From Siphonodentalium dalli (lineage: Eukaryota > Mollusca > Scaphopoda > Gadilida > Siphonodentaliidae), in the NCBI GenBank assembly GCA_032622095.1, contig CP136069.1:66613319-66677318 (forward strand): a DNA stretch of 64,000 bases, written 5' to 3'. Under the pieces are notes generated by a model. That model was not told the DNA's origin. It made no database searches and saw nothing but the letters and a program-made list of their open reading frames with translations. Every line of letters begins with the position of its first letter. The stretch's first letter is position 1. Positions 46,220 to 58,351 of this stretch are shown piece after piece. The position numbers were made by a program, and so were the translations under genes.

Positions 46220-47456
46220 TTGCGGAATGATCAGCATATTAAGATGTCAACATTTTTTATCGGTCTCTCCACAACAATGCTCAACGTAAATTACATCATG
46301 AAAAAGTGTTCCAACAAGAGACAATGAAATGGTTGTCTTGGTTCCCCTTATGTTGGTAGCTCGAGACATTAAAATGGGATTTATGTGGTGGCTTGCTGTC
46401 AGACCAATTAAGACTTATTTGTTATATTAGTGTTGTCAAGATTATAAAATTTCATAATTTCTTAGAACAATCAATGAAAGTGATGTGAAACACTCCAGTA
46501 GGGTGATCAAATAGAAATTGAGAATAATCTTGCTCAAAGTAGTTATTTGTTACAAATATTAATCCAAATTGACAACACAGTCATTCTTAGATATTAATTA
46601 AATGCAATGACTCAATGGCGAAATCATTTGTGTTAGTTTATCGCCAATAGTTGCGTCCCGAATCGAGATGTAAATATTTACACTTGAGGGAAGTTCAGAC
46701 GATGTTTTTATGGCGTGTTATGGTCGATTTCTTTGAAAATGTTAGTAATTGTAGAATGCCATGTTAAACTGGTATTACGCAGACTTACGCTGTATTTTAT
46801 CGCCGACATTAATTCATCGCTACGGACGCTCTCACCATTCGTCACTTCCGGTCGGTCCGTTCTATTAGCGATCTGTACACATTATTACACTGTGGCTGGC
46901 TGTGGATCAACATGCCACATGTCTCAGGTTGGCATGTTGCCCGAGTACTAACTAATCAACTTCGCACACCCGAACAAGTCCATAATATGTCTTTTAAGGC
47001 ATACCAAATGACCTCTGTGAATTGCAGTAGGAAATATCGCAATTTTCTCAAGTATGCGACATCATAACTGATTCTGAGTTTGGCAGAATTCAGTTAATAC
47101 CGTACCAGTGTATGCTGGGTGGATGTCATTGATTGTGGTGTAGAGCTGAATGGCATCATATCAAAACATAATAATATATAGATATTAAAATTCAACACAT
47201 ATAGGAATATATAGGAAGCACAGCAAATAAAAAAAATCAGTCTTTTATAAAAATTGAATGATAATTTCTCAGGTTAACGTCTCTATAACTTCGATAGGAT
47301 GCGCTTTCTTTATTACTATATTTAATTACCATATTTATTTTTAGTTTGGCAAACTTTTAGAAAATTTACCAAAAAAAATGTTCTGGCCAGAGCAGACCAT
47401 GTACACACTGGGCGAAACGTGTAATATTAGTCGCACATTGGGCGAATGGCACCCAG
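46220..47456. other. Unassigned intervening sequence
   Basis: No gene or repeat recognised. Confidence 0.4.
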
Positions 47457-47862
47457 CAGGCCTGAGAATATAGTGCCGGACATTTGCAGAATGAGGTCCC
47501 CAGAGGGTGAATTTAGTGACGCTACCCCACACAGGCCTCATCTTCTCTGGAAAGCATCTTTATTATCAAATTAACATTTTTTTTAGTTTCTTCTTCTTAG
47601 ATTCTTTTCTTTTTTAGTTTAGTTTCTTCATATCCACAAATTGGCAGATGACACATTGCATAATCGAGGTACCCAATGGGTGCAATTTACCATATTCACC
47701 AACTGGGAACTTAAGTCTAAGTCTCCCATAGCAGATGAGGCCATGTAGAAGGGGGTCCCCAGAGGATGAATTTGGAGATGCTAGTCCGCTGTGCAGGGTA
47801 GTGTCATTAAATTCACCCTCTGGGGGCCTCATTCTACAAACGTCCAGCACCATATTCTTAAG
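47457..47862. mobile_element. hAT-like MITE family B, copy 6 (first palindrome halved)
   Basis: Starts CAGGCCTGAGAATATAGTGC; the first palindrome stops after GACGCTACCCCACAC and the spacer follows. The second palindrome is complete. The right end is eroded (CACCATATTCTTAAG). Confidence 0.75.
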
Positions 47863-48379
47863 AAATCTGGGAGCACACAAGAAAATTGTCCACAATAAAC
47901 CTGATTTATATTAACATTTCATCCGGAATTCTTGTATTCTTCCAGGTTTATTGTAGACATGCCCAGTGTGCTGTGTATGACGCAACCTAGTGAAAGCACT
48001 TATTCTTCGTAGAAATTCAATTTGCATAGACATTTCAGTGACGTTAAAATGGAAGATTATCATCAAATTTCGTAAAGAGACCACAACGGGAAAAGAAATA
48101 AAACATGCATAATTATAAAAAATTATAATTCTCATGAAGGAAGCAAATTTATATCCTTCACGTGAAGTTATAACGAGATTTAGATTGATAAGACTTACAA
48201 CTTCGCCCTTCAAGTATAACAGTCTACAGACAATAATTCTCTGTGCCCGTGTCACGAAAGTATTATCCAGTAGTCAGCTAGCTATGTTCTAGTTCCAAAC
48301 AAAGTTGGTGGAACAAAACACAGCGAATTAGTTAGTTGTCAGTGGGAGACGAAACATGCAATACCAAAGACTGCATCAA

Positions 48380-48599
48380 ATAACCCTCTCATGACAGGAG
48401 TTTCCTGAATTTTGACAAACACCTTGTGCCAATGCATCCTCTTATATATGCGAGTTGCCCATAGGGCGCCTCGCATATATAAGAGAATGTATTGGCCTAA
48501 CAATATTTACCTTGATCTTGTAAGCCAGTGCATTCTCTTATATATGCGAGACTGCACATGTCTTTAATGCTGCACCAGCGCAGCTCCCGTCATGAAAGG
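48380..48599. mobile_element. piggyBac-like MITE family C, copy 3
   Basis: TAACCCTCTCATGACAGGAG at the left, GCTGCACCAGCGCAGCTCCC then GTCATGAAAGG at the right. The first hairpin module is complete, the second cut to one arm. Confidence 0.75.
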
Positions 48600-48807
48600 C
48601 CGCTACTCATCTGTAACATGAACACTCAGTGTTGTTGAGAATTTATGAACAGACTATAGTTATAAGATTGGTCATGATCTCCCACCACAACTGACAAAAA
48701 GTATAGCCTGATATTTATTGATGGGCGAAGTTAGAAATTTTCAATATTATCTAAACCTCTCTTAATACTTTTCAATGGAATTCAATTGCTTGATGCATAT
48801 AATTGTT

Positions 48808-49218
48808 CGAGTCTGCAAATAGTGTGTCTGTTATTTGCAGAATTAGGCCCCAGAGGGTGAATTTAGTGAGCTACCTCACACACTGGGCTAGCATACCAAA
48901 TTCATCCTCTGGGGACCTCACTCTGCTTGGACCTCATCTTCTGGGAAGTGTCTATAGTCTCAAATTAACATTGTTTTTAGTTACTTTTTCCCTTCTGTTC
49001 CGTTTCTATATCCCCTAATTTGCAGAAGATAAAATGCATAATCGAGGTGGCTAATGGGTGAACATCACTAACTTCAACTGGGGAACCTCAGTCTGATCCT
49101 AGGTCTCCCATAGCAGTTGAGGTCTAAGCATAATGAGGTCTGTGCGGGATTAGCGTCACTAAATTCACCCTCTGGGGACCTCATTCTGCAAATGACAGAC
49201 ACACTATCCGCAGCCTTG
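48808..49218. mobile_element. hAT-like MITE family B, copy 7
   Basis: Ends CGAGTCTGCAAATAGTGTG and the inverse of CAAGGCTGCGGATAGTGTG; perfect duplication TAATTGTT (48800-48807, 49219-49226). The second palindrome has lost part of its left arm. Confidence 0.85.
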
Positions 49219-49544
49219 TAATTGTTGCTACATGTATAATAATATTTCATGCAATTAAAGGAAGACTTCTGAGTAACAAGGACAAGATGGTTCGTTGGTT
49301 CATAAAGTTCTCACGCAAAATATAACACTGGAAGCATTGCAAAATCTTGATACAAAGTATAAAAAGCATACAAAAATAACAATGGAATATAAATTCTGTA
49401 TACGAATCACAACCATGAACAATTTATATAGAACAATTCAAAACAACAACAAAACATATGAACATAAATGTCAACCTGGAATATTTTTGATCATCCATCC
49501 AAATCATCAATAATTAAACACTGTAATTTGAATGCTGGTTGAGA

Positions 49545-49770
49545 GATGGAAGTTTGGGAAAATCCTGTGCCAATTTGTTCTCATATATATGCTAGTCTCA
49601 CATAGGGAGCCTCACATATATAAGAGAATACATTGGCCTACAATATTTACCTTGATTGTAAGCCAATGCTTTATCTTACATAAGCAAGGCTCCCTATGGG
49701 AGACGCGTATATATAACAGAATGCACTGGCACAGGATCTTTAATGCTGCACCAGCACAGCTCTTCTAACC
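49545..49770. mobile_element. piggyBac-like MITE family C, copy 4 (diverged)
   Basis: Two hairpin modules with several substitutions (TTTGTTCTCATATATATG), then GCTGCACCAGCACAGCTC. The left TTAA end is not recognisable. Confidence 0.65.
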
Positions 49771-49920
49771 CGCCTACCAGTAAATTACCTTACTCGTATT
49801 TAAACTTGTGCAGTACTATTTTTTGCTCAGTATTAAAATTATATTTTCTTAAAATTTTTGTACCTGAGGACAGTTTCAGTTCTTAAATGTTCCTGTCAGA
49901 TGTATATTAACCCTTTCTGT

Positions 49921-50168
49921 ACTAAATGGATTCTCCCAATCAGTTATAAAAGTATACATTGGTAATGTATATTGTTAATCTAGAGGGGTGTTCAGGAAAA
50001 TAGGCAGACAATATATAATAAAAGTGCAGAAGGAGTCCAATTTTAATATTGGAGGGAATGTTCAGATAATAAGTTCAACAAAAGACCCTATTGTCGTTTG
50101 TTGAACTTATCATCTGAACATTTCCTATGGGATAAATAATCGTCAATGAGAGTTTACTATAAAAACGG
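49921..50168. mobile_element. piggyBac-like MITE family E, copy 1
   Basis: TTAA then CCCTTTCTGTACTAAATGG at the left (TTAA 49917-49920). The right end has CGTCAATG and ACGG before TTAA (50169-50172). Interior words ATGTTCAGATAATAAGTTCA and its inverse lie around 50072-50120. Confidence 0.65.
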
Positions 50169-50235
50169 TTAAATAATGACGAAAATATAAATCGAGTAGA
50201 ACACAACAGCATCATCATTTTGTTGTGAAGATCGG

Positions 50236-50330
50236 TATTTATATGATGGGTATTTATATGCTTATGGGTATTTGCACGCTTATGGGTATTTGCACGCTTA
50301 TGGGTATTTGCACACTGATGGGTATTGTTT
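50236..50330 (+). repeat. About 20-bp tandem repeat, 4-5 units
   Basis: Unit close to TTATGGGTATTTGCACGC. Confidence 0.85.
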
Positions 50331-51456
50331 ATATATAGATGGATGTTTGTGCATGCTCCAAATAATCATACCGATATTTAAAAAGTTATGTACATCATCT
50401 GAATGATCTTGAAAGAAGTAAAACAACAACCACGTAGACAGCTGAGTTACGAAAACTCATGGCTGAGTAAATAGTTGGGATGACATAATTAACTAAGACT
50501 GTTTGACATGGCATCATAATACTGTCATTCCAGTCTTGTGGATATGGAGACGTCTTTTTGTGCACATTCAGACAGGTATGAGTGTATTTCTTACAAACAT
50601 TGCAGCACCGAAGATGTTATCATGAATTATCGCTTTACATATCAATAATGGTGTTGAGATTGGTTGACCGCATGTAAATGTACTTGTCTATTCAGTCCAT
50701 CTTTCTGTAATGTATGTAACTCATTAACTTATAGCCTTCTCCAAAACTTTTATTTTCACTGTGGTTTGGTATAAACTCAAGAGTCGTATTATTTTTCGTT
50801 CAGTTTTAAATTCACACAATGAAGGATACTGCTTGAATTTTAATAAGAGTAAGGTAGAGAGTAGAGCTTTCTAATCATATAATTGATTAATCATGGATCA
50901 GACACATAGCAAACACATGTTCAAATCTAGAGATTGGAGAATTATCAAAATTCATAATACCTGTCAAATAATTAAAAAGTTCAAGCTAATATTATTTTCA
51001 TAAAAGTAGAAACAACAAATAACTAAACAAGTGTAAATGTATTGATAAGGCATGAACAAATGAATAAAACATCTATTCCATGTTCATCGTATGAAAAATC
51101 TTTAATTCTCAATAATAAAATACTCGCAATGGATTATACCACATGTGGTATAAAGGTGGACTAATTAAAATTTACCTAAAAACTGGAAGCTACTGGTAGA
51201 ACATAGTGTGTCAACTGTCAGTTCCTTTGGAAAAACATCTTAAAATAATTAAATGTTTCATACTATTATATGTGAGCTTTTTTGCAACACTTTTTCTTTT
51301 CAATTCCTATTTTGGAGATATTGAAAAGTTTTGTGGCATAAAAACAGAATTTTATAATTGAGTCCTTCATATCCATTTTACATAGGATGAGTATGGAATA
51401 AATAGAAAGAACACAATGCGCATCTGAATCAAGTATCTTTTATCGAATGAGATATG
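50331..51456. other. Unassigned intervening sequence
   Basis: No gene or repeat recognised. Confidence 0.4.
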
Positions 51457-51464
51457 GATGTTGT

Positions 51465-52141
51465 TAGTGCTGGGCGGTATTTTGGTGTACCGATTAAAAT
51501 CGTTAAGAATTTCAATATTGTCACCGATACCGTTACTTTTGTTTTTAACTGGTACACCAAACTCTCTGTATAGTCACAGTTTGCGAGAATATTTTGTAGG
51601 TAAAACCACATACTACTGCTCAACAATAATTGTCGAGGCATATTTGATTGTTTCATTCTGTGTAGTGTCAAGTTTTATTACAATTTTATTTCTGGCGGCA
51701 CTTGTTACATTGAACCACAACAAATTCATGCGACAACTTTCACCACATTAATATGCTGTACATGTGCAGTTCTGCTATGTATTAGGTGCCTTGTGTACAA
51801 CATTGATTTGCCAGTCACATTCAGATTACAAGTGATATCTGAAAATCATGTACATGTACTGCTAACTGCTTTCATTCATGCTTAATAAATCCCAGATTAT
51901 CATAACTCTATCCACGCATGAATTATAATTCCCAAATATGGCGGTAAAATTGGGTAAATTCTGTGGAAAATTTTACACGGCGTGTGACAGACATTCGATT
52001 AGCGATTTTATCAGGGTCCTTTTTTTGTCAAGCTGTCTTTAGTTACTGAATATATGTGGAAATTATTCAGTAATACGATTTACCCTGGGGTGATTTTAGA
52101 TATACCGCGGTATTTTTATAAGCAAATGCTGCCCAGCACTA
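51465..52141. mobile_element. hAT-like element (family S)
   Basis: Ends TAGTGCTGGGCGGTAT and ATGCTGCCCAGCACTA, with subterminal GGTATTTT words at both sides. The flanking 8-mers GATGTTGT (51457-51464) and GATGGTGT (52142-52149) differ by one base. The 97-aa and 109-aa ORFs over it show no transposase features. Confidence 0.75.
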
Positions 52142-52451
52142 GATGGTGTTGGGATATATTTAATGAGTGCCAAAGGCTCAATCGAAATGTGACTAAAGTC
52201 ATCTGCAACAAGTTCAATGAAAGATTTGAGATTCTGATGCAAGTTGTGTTCATTGTTTATTCCACAACCTTGTATCATGTAAGCCCAATCTTGTATCGTG
52301 TAAGCCAAATCTTGGACTGTGACTTACAAAGATATTATAATTATCATAATACTGATAAAAAAAAATTAATCATTCCGTCTTAAGTGCAAACAGATAATTG
52401 ATGCAAAGTCAACGCAAAGCAGTTCTGGCTTGTGGGACATGGTGATATATA

Positions 52452-54112
52452 TTATACTAGCAGATTAGCCCGCCACTGGAGGGATTGGTCCCATGGCTTT
52501 GGTCAATCCATTAATTTTTGTTTTTCAAGGTAACCCTGTACAGGCACGCCGACAGCATGCTATCATTTGCGGGTACCCGTTTCAAGGTCATGTTAGTTAG
52601 GTATGATAGCGGGTACCCGTTTCAAGGTCATGTAAGGTGGACAAAATAACCGGACAAAAATATTCCCTGTTCCGAGTTGACCATACATAACAAATTTCAC
52701 GTCGATGTCACTTCTGACGACCGAGATATCGCCCAAGGTTATTTTTTTTTGGTACCCGTTTCAAGGTCAAGGTCACCTCAGGCGGACAAACTGACCCGAC
52801 GAAAATCTCCCCGTCCCTTGGAAGCCCTAAGTATGAAAATTTCGTCTTGATATCGAGACGATCGATTGAGCTGTATTTATACTCGTGTATATAAACGCTC
52901 TTTAACAACGACACCGCAGATACGAATGCTCTTTAATCATTAACCCATCAATTCCAACGACGGTGGCAGAGCGAAGGGTGAAGGAGTGTTCAGACGTTCT
53001 CAGAAGCGGTACGATGGCACTTCTCGTGGCTTTTTATCCTTAGATAGCAAATTTGGGCTCAATCAGTCGAGCCGTTTTCGAGTCTATAAAGGATATATAG
53101 ATATATAGATATACACATATACGGAAGTCTCAAAATATATAGTAACTAGCAGGTTAGCCCGCCACTGGCGTGGTTTTGGTCAGAAACATTACAATTTAAA
53201 ATTTTGAATTTAAATTTTTTTGTTTTTTTTGTGAGTTAATTTTTGGTTTTTCAATATTTTACCCGATTTGACCTTGAATTGATCATTTTCAAGATCAAGG
53301 TCAGGTCGGGGTCACAATTTAACCCGTTCATGACACTTCCTGTAGGTAGCAAGTGTGAGCGCAATCGGTTCGAGTCTATAAAGGACACATGCACACATAT
53401 ATATATAATTTGTGGGTACCCGTTTCGAGGTGAAAATCACCTAGGGCGGAAAAACTGACCCGATCCGCGTTCATAGGAAGCCCTAAGTACGTAAGAATCA
53501 CACAACACGCATAAATATAATTTGTGGGTACCCGTTTCAAGGTGAACATCACCTAGGGTGGAAAAACTGACCCGATCCGCGTTCCTAGGAAGCCCTGAGT
53601 ATGTAAGAATCACACAACACGCTCATGTCTGTATAATGACGCAACGTAGACAGTGCCGTTCGCGGTGATTTTGATGATTGGGAGTGGAGAAAGGGTGCTC
53701 AGAGATTCTCCAAAACGCGACAACTACGGTGTCCGTGGGATTTTACCCTTAGATAGGAAGTTTGAACTCAATCGAGCATGCGGAGAGCACTCAAAATATT
53801 GTTCCCGTATATCTCTGCGTTGCGTTGAATTGCAAACAAACGCTCTTTTTATTGCGACGCGCCATATACAACGCTCATTAAATTATCACTTGATTAACCA
53901 CCACAGTGCCGTTCGCGGTGATTTTGATGATTGGGAGAGGAGAAAGGGTGCTCAGAGCTTCTCCAAAACGCGACAAATACGGTGTCCGTGGGTTTTTACA
54001 CTTATATACGAAATTTGAGCTCAATCTGTCCAACTGTTTTCGATTCCATGAAGTACCCACATACATATATACACACACACATATATATATACGGAAGTCT
54101 CAAATTATATAG
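52452..54112 (+). repeat. Dispersed repeat family R with internal duplications
   Basis: ACTAGCAGATTAGCCCGCCACTGG-type starts occur at about 52457 and 53146. GGGTACCCGTTTCAAGG occurs at 52571, 52611, 52754, 53414 and 53527. A block around GCCGTTCGCGGTGATTTTGA is duplicated exactly 253 bp apart (53653 and 53906). Both units near their ends have TATATA-rich ACGGAAGTCTCAAA followed by TATATAGTA. The family class is unknown; the 121-aa ORF at 53653-54018 spans the duplication. Confidence 0.6.
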
Positions 54113-54223
54113 TAGATTGGAGATTCCGTTGAATAAATGTCTTCATGATAATGGGTGTGGAATAAATTATTAAGTTTGTTGTGATAGAGATTTAAAGCTT
54201 CAGGCCTACTCAGCCGTCATTAA

Positions 54224-54320
54224 CCCTTTCTGTACTAAATGGATTCTCCCATCAAGATATGTGTACATCAGAATGGTCTATTATTCATTTGGAGGGATGT
54301 TCAGGTTATAAAAGCTGACG
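54224..54320. mobile_element. piggyBac-like MITE family E, copy 2 (partial)
   Basis: TTAA (54220-54223) then CCCTTTCTGTACTAAATGG and TCTATTATTCATTTGGAGGG; a further family E piece (ATGTTCAGATAATAAGTTCA) lies at about 54854-54875, so the copy is broken up. Confidence 0.6.
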
Positions 54321-54966
54321 ACACACAGTGAAAATGTAATATAACTGTGCAATGATTCATATTCACACCCGGTCAAGTGGTCCTGCTGATGTTGGTGGGT
54401 CTTGCTGAATTGATATGATGCTATTATGGCAAACTGATGCTGTTATGAAAAAGTACCGTTATTTTTTTCTAAAGTTGTCATTAACGGGTGATCGGATAAT
54501 CTGAACATATCCAGGAAAAGTGTGTCAAACATTCAAAAACATATATATTGTGAAATATTTTAATACTGGTTGTATTATTATTGCAAATTGACTATAATCA
54601 AGATGGCTATTCATGTTATTTTTACAAACACTGGCGCAGCGATTATTAAATTTTTCCAAAATATACATGTTCTTGAATGTTTCATATAGACACTGGCTTT
54701 TTCTCAAATTCCCCCGGATTAGCCAAACACCGGGAAAATGACAACTTAAAAAAAAATAGCTGCACGCTTTCGTAATGCATCAGTTTGCCCTACCAGCATC
54801 ATAGCAGACTAGCAGGACCACTTGACCAGGGGTGATATTCTTTGGTTAGAAATGTTCAGATAATAAGTTCAACAAATGATAATCAAGGTGCGAAAACATG
54901 CAAAAATATGAAAACATGAGATCTACGATTAACAAATAGGTTCAGAGATCTGAAAAACACTTTTAA

Positions 54967-55423
54967 CCCTTTACCCAACAGAACGGCCCTGTGCCAATGC
55001 ATTCTCTTATACATGCGAGTCGACCATAGGTCGCCTCGCATATATAAAGAGAATGCATTGGCTTAACACATATTAAAAATGATAAAATTGTCAAAGAATG
55101 TAGAAAAATATTATAAAAATTGTTAAAAAATGTAAGAAAAAATTATAAAATTGTTAAAGAATGTAAGAATAAATGGTAAAAAGTGTTAAAAAAGATTTTT
55201 TTTAGGCCAATGCATTCTCTTATATATGTGAGGCGACCTATGGTCGACTCGCATATATAAGAGAATGCATTGGCACAGGGCATAACTGTAACCATCACAA
55301 TGTGGTCAATGAACCGGTTCCAATGATATCCATATTTGTATTGTGTTATTGAGACAGACTGAAGATATTTTAGGCTGTTGAAGCCTTATTTGGTCGTTTT
55401 TGGCCGTTTTGTTGGGTAAAGGG
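54967..55423. mobile_element. piggyBac-like MITE family D, copy 2
   Basis: TTAA at 54963-54966 and 55424-55427. Sequence nearly identical to 31707-32108 but with a longer spacer, because the AAATTGTTAAAGAATGT unit is repeated about twice more. Confidence 0.85.
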
Positions 55424-55758
55424 TTAAGAAACCAATTGGCTCCCATTATGTTTGCCTAATTGGTCACTCTCACCGGTTTTCTGTGATAAAGTTACCCAGG
55501 TTCCCGAAATTGTAATAAAGTTACCCAGGCTGGGGAGAATTGTGACAAAGTTACCCATGTTAATAAAATTTCATGTATAGCAAGCAAATATTCATCAAAA
55601 TGACCACTTCTTTATTTATGCGATGTTACATGAAATTTGTGTTTGATAGGGTCAATGTTGTAACATCTCACGCAGAAATACAGACCAGTATCATGCGATG
55701 TTACATGAGATGAAAGGAATTACAAAATGGGTAGTTCTCACATGGAGCTGTGTGTTAA

Positions 55759-56015
55759 CCCTTTCATCATGGGAGTTGCGCAGGTGCAGCATTAAAGATC
55801 CTGTGCCAGAGCATTCTCTTATATATGCGAGTCTCCCATAGGGAGCCTTTCATATATAAGAGAATGCATAGGCTTACCGGGTCAAGTTAAATATATTTAT
55901 AGGCCAATGTAGTCTCTTATATATGAGAGGCTCCCTATGGGAGACTCGCATATATAACAGAATGCATTGGCACATGGTTTTTGCAAAATTTAAGTAAGCT
56001 CCAGTCATGGAAGTG
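55759..56015. mobile_element. piggyBac-like MITE family C, copy 5
   Basis: TTAA at 55755-55758 and 56016-56019. The left end is CCCTTTCATCATGGGAG; the right end is eroded (GCTCCAGTCATGGAAGTG). Two hairpin modules, inner stems TCTCCC/GGGAG. Confidence 0.78.
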
Positions 56016-56477
56016 TTAAAGATCCTCTATCTCTTCCATGCACCACTCTCAACAACAACAAAATTCTATGGAACACCTTTTCAAGGCATATTTCAACTGT
56101 TATTACCAAAAACACCCAAGATGAACATATGCAGTTCCACACTTTTCATTTAAAGTGTTTTATAACAGAGTTATAATGGTATTTAAAATGGTGTAGTCTA
56201 AAAATAGCAACAATGGAAGAGTTAACTACCCCTTTCCAGCCCTGTGGTGACAATAAAAGATGATCTGGTCCCATCTCTAGGAGATCAGTGCATTCTGTTT
56301 TCTGTTCATTCCTAAATATTTTAGATTTTCATAAATCATAAAATATATATGGATGAGTAAGTCGCATGGTAATTCAACAATAAATTTGACATGAAAGTCA
56401 ATGGTAAGTAATCCTATTGTCAATCATTATAAACGTATCTTTGGTCATACATGAATGCATCTAGAACATTCTTCTAA

Positions 56478-56683
56478 CCCTTTTAGTGCCAAGTGCGATA
56501 TTGTATCAACCCATATTTCCTTGATCATTTTTCAAATTTATTGATTATAATAATGTGATACATTGATGGAAAGAGCTCTTAGAGCTCTTTCCATCAATGT
56601 ATCACATTATTATAATCAATAAATTTGAAAAATGATCAAGGAAATATGGATTGATACAAAAATCGCACTTGGCACTGAAAGGG
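56478..56683. mobile_element. piggyBac-like MITE family F, copy 1 (full palindrome)
   Basis: Near-perfect 206-bp palindrome centred on AGAGCTCTTAGAGCTCT. Ends CCCTTTTAGTGCCAAGTGCG and its inverse; TTAA on the right (56684-56687), CTAA on the left. Confidence 0.85.
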
Positions 56684-57063
56684 TTAAATCATTAATTTGG
56701 TCCACTTCAAGAATAAATCCAGGAAGATTGTTCCGAGTTTTTGTAATATCCCCTGAGAAAAGAAGCTATATCTGACGTTCTTGTGGTTCATTTGTATTTT
56801 ATACTCGTAACCACGAGTTTTCAAGTTATTGGCAAGACTATTGTGCAATTCTAAATACCACATTATAACATCAAACTCGTCAGCAAAAGTAACTATAACA
56901 TTAGAGAATACATGAACAGAGAATGACAGTCATGAAGATAAAGCTCTAATAAAAATGAATGTGCGATCGGTGAGGATGATTACAAAATTATACGAGACAA
57001 CATGGAATGATCGAAGAATGGAATAGCAAAAGTTTTTCCGTGCATAGTCCACTGAGAAGTCAG

Positions 57064-57521
57064 CAAGCTGGATATAGTGTGTCTGTCAATTGCAGAATGA
57101 GGTCCGCAGAGGGTGATTTTAAAGCGGGCTAGCATTCTGCTTTGGCCTCATCTTCTGAGAAGTATCTATAATCTCAAATTAACATTGTTTTTAGTTTCTT
57201 TTTACCTTCTGGGAAGTTTCTATATCCCCTAGTTTGTAGAAAATAGAAGGCATAATCGAGGTGAATAATGGGTGAACATCACCAACTTCAACTGGGGGAA
57301 ATTCAATATAATCCTAGGTCTCCCATAGCAGTTGAGGCCTGAGCAGAATGAGGTTCCCAGAGTGTTTAAAAAAAAAAAAAAAAAAATTCATTAAACACTT
57401 GAATGAATTGGATCCAAAACTCAGGCAAAGCCTATATTATTTGGTCATGTGGGATAGCCTCACTAAATTCACCCTCTGGAGATCTCATTCTGCAAAAGAC
57501 TGCACACTATTTCCAGGCTTG
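57064..57521. mobile_element. hAT-like MITE family B, copy 8
   Basis: Ends CAAGCTGGATATAGTGTG and CACACTATTTCCAGGCTTG; perfect duplication GAAGTCAG (57056-57063, 57522-57529). The first palindrome is shortened; the second carries an A-rich insertion of about 20 A at 57366-57386. Confidence 0.85.
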
Positions 57522-57623
57522 GAAGTCAGATTAAAATTGGGTTGACCCAGAGAAGAAAGCACCCCAATAAGAAAATCTCAGAAATTAACTTGATAAAATC
57601 GATTTGCTTTAAATTACAATATA

Positions 57624-57768
57624 CAGTAATGCCCAAAATATATTACCTTTTAACCACAGCACCGAGAGCTGTGCACTGAATGGCAACAAGCCATATTTCT
57701 GATTAAATCCTGAAAAATTTCCCATAATTCTGCTGTGGTTTAAGGGTCGATTATTTAGGACATTACTG
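57624..57768. mobile_element. MITE family A, copy 9 (internally deleted)
   Basis: CAGTAATGCCCAAAATATA start, inverse end GGACATTACTG, TA on both sides. Most of the left arm is replaced by CAGCACCGAGAGC. Confidence 0.8.
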
Positions 57769-58022
57769 TAGATAAAAAAGTATGGCACTGGATTTTTACA
57801 TACCACAATTATCTTAAATTTTGAATAAATTTTTTATTGAAATAAACATTTCAATCCCAGAAAATGCCATAAAAACATTGAATCTTGAATTCAGGGAATT
57901 ATCTGAAAACTTTCATCACTTTGATTTATTTTTAGAGTGTAAATTTACTGCACTAAAGGTCAGGCATAGTTGTGACCATATATTCTGAATCATAACTTGA
58001 CATAATGGTGTATTTAGTTTAA

Positions 58023-58251
58023 CCCTTCCATAACTGGAGCTTCCTGAAAACCCTGTGCCAATGCATTCTCTTATATATGTGAGTCTCCCATATAAGAGAA
58101 TGCATTGGCCTAACAATATTTACCTTGATCTTGTAAGCCAGTGCAATCTCTTATATATCCAAGGCTCCCTATGGGAGACTCACATATATAAGAGTATGCA
58201 CTGACGCATGATCTTTAATGCTGCACCAGTGCAGCTCCCGTAATACAAGGG
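58023..58251. mobile_element. piggyBac-like MITE family C, copy 6
   Basis: TTAA at 58019-58022 and 58252-58255; ends CCCTTCCATAACTGGAGC and GCTCCCGTAATACAAGGG. The first hairpin has lost one inner arm. Confidence 0.8.
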
Positions 58252-58351
58252 TTAAAAATTACCTTCAACTGTTATACTGTTGGATGAGATTCAGCAGCAG
58301 ACAAAGAGAACCAGCAATAGTAAAGACAAATTCTCAAGGAGTCTAACTTAA

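Noticed and set aside
53653-54018. 121-aa ORF
   Set aside because: Spans a 253-bp tandem duplication in a dispersed repeat; duplicated peptide follows from duplicated DNA.
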